Below are positions 63,363-64,000 of a DNA stretch of 64,000 nucleotides, piece after piece; positions within the stretch are counted from its first letter, which is position 1, and every line of letters begins with the position of its first letter. The DNA lies in contig NZ_LMGZ01000004.1 in NCBI RefSeq assembly GCF_001427605.1, positions 1-64,000 on the forward strand, given 5' to 3'. The stretch comes from Devosia sp. Root635. GTDB taxonomy: Bacteria > Pseudomonadota > Alphaproteobacteria > Rhizobiales > Devosiaceae. The translations under genes were made by a program, and so were the position numbers. A model generated the notes under the pieces. It searched no databases, was not told the origin of the DNA, and worked only from the letters and a program-made list of their open reading frames with translations.

Positions 63363-64000
63363 ATGAATTTGACCACCGCCTTCACCGGCGTCTTCACCGC
63401 CCTGGTGACGCCCTTCGATGAAAACGGCATCGACTACCCGGCCTTCGACCGCCTGGTCGAATCCCAGCTTGCCGCCGGCATCAAGGGCCTCGTCCCCGTC
63501 GGCACCACGGGCGAAGCGGCGACCCTGTCAACCGACGAAGCCGCCGCCCTGGTCGCCCGCACCGTCAAGCTGGCCGCCGGCCGCGCCTTCGTGCTGGCCG
63601 GTGCAGGCTCCAACAGTACCGAACACGCCATTGAGGCCGCCAAGGCCTGCGAAGCAGCCGGTGCCGATGGCTGTCTCGTCGTCACGCCCTATTACAACCG
63701 CCCCAGCCAGGCCGGCCTCGAGCGCCACTACGATGCCGTCGCCACCGCCATCGGCCTGCCCATCATGCTCTACAGCGTGCCCGGGCGCTGCGGTGTCGAG
63801 ATTGCCCCCGAAACCGCGGCGCGCCTCCATGCCCGTCATGGCCATATCTTCGGCATCAAGGAGGCCGGCGGCCGGTCCGAACGCATCAGCGATCTGCGAG
63901 CCGCCTGCGGCCCCGATTTCGTCCTCCATTCCGGCGACGATGCCCTGGCTCTGCCCTTCATGGCGCTGGGTGCGCTGGGCGTCACCAGCGTCGTCTCCAA
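63363..64000 (+). CDS. DapA-family aldolase/synthase (partial, cut by window end)
   Basis: The first 212 codons are present. The TIM-barrel family motifs are intact: VPVGTTGEAATL (T48, T49), TPYYNRPSQ (Y110, Y111), YSVPGRCGVEI (Y137, R142) and the Schiff-base lysine K166 in FGIKEAGG. Retention of the arginine and tyrosines used by true dihydrodipicolinate synthase is notable. In D-hydroxyproline pathways a DapA relative acts as a deaminase on pyrroline-4-hydroxy-2-carboxylate. Either role is possible here. It starts 24 bases after the DapB-like gene. The C-terminal part lies beyond the window. Confidence 0.88.
   Translation, partial: MNLTTAFTGVFTALVTPFDENGIDYPAFDRLVESQLAAGIKGLVPVGTTGEAATLSTDEAAALVARTVKLAAGRAFVLAGAGSNSTEHAIEAAKACEAAGADGCLVVTPYYNRPSQAGLERHYDAVATAIGLPIMLYSVPGRCGVEIAPETAARLHARHGHIFGIKEAGGRSERISDLRAACGPDFVLHSGDDALALPFMALGALGVTSVVS

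Noticed and set aside
1..64000. tRNA or rRNA genes, insertion sequences, prophage or integrase genes
   Set aside because: No cloverleaf, rRNA segment, transposase or integrase motif was recognised by eye in any frame. A dedicated scan (tRNAscan-SE, Infernal, ISEScan) would be decisive.

Overview
The window is GC-rich, dense chromosomal DNA with Proteobacterial Shine-Dalgarno and operon style. Gene content points to an alphaproteobacterium of the order Hyphomicrobiales, probably close to Devosia. The indicators are a class II DAHP synthase, a 1,559-residue NAD-dependent glutamate dehydrogenase, a DUF2865 protein, an Atm1-type exporter, a group III truncated haemoglobin, and many short palindromic repeats between genes. 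The genus is an inference from overall gene character, not from a marker gene. I see no tRNA, rRNA, CRISPR array, integrase or transposase.

Layout. 1-9 kb: class II DAHP synthase, an outer-membrane beta-barrel protein, nadE overlapping gltX, a convergent DUF2865 protein, an FAH-family hydrolase and a cytochrome c'. 9.5-15.5 kb: cysS, a DUF559 protein, a GFA-family protein, citramalate synthase cimA and a secreted LysM protein that seems to begin at CTG. 15.6-23.5 kb: ArsR regulator plus Atm1 exporter, an orphan Phd-like antitoxin, and a minus-strand PadR/HlyD/RND efflux operon. 23.7-33 kb, minus strand: cysQ, nadC, a YihS-like sugar isomerase, class I fructose-bisphosphatase and the large glutamate dehydrogenase. 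33-40.5 kb: a sulfate-binding protein and, 3.4 kb further on, cysTWA. Between them lie a DUF6894 protein, a flavin reductase and a stress group of Fe-type superoxide dismutase, a four-cysteine SufR-like regulator and a truncated haemoglobin. 40.6-49 kb: a TPR-GGDEF protein coupled to a GAF protein, then a complete peptide ABC transporter (B-C-D-F-A). 49-54.5 kb: putA, an M24 peptidase and a GNAT acetyltransferase. 54.5-57.3 kb: a GH51 arabinofuranosidase and an HTH regulator.

57.3-64 kb holds the most interesting accessory locus. A LysR regulator is divergent from a tightly coupled operon encoding a three-subunit FAD/2Fe-2S dehydrogenase of the D-hydroxyproline dehydrogenase/HcnABC/opine oxidase type, an aldehyde dehydrogenase, a DapB paralogue with an altered active site, and a DapA paralogue cut by the window edge. 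The aldehyde dehydrogenase is interrupted by one in-frame TAA, 40 codons before its natural end. The gene set fits catabolism of a cyclic or imino amino acid; the substrate is not known.

Dispersed palindromic repeats of at least four families occupy most gaps. Several enter reading frames: a 20-codon unit in the interdomain linker of putA, two inverted units in the N-terminal region of the DUF559 gene, and one forming the C-terminus of the FAH-family protein.
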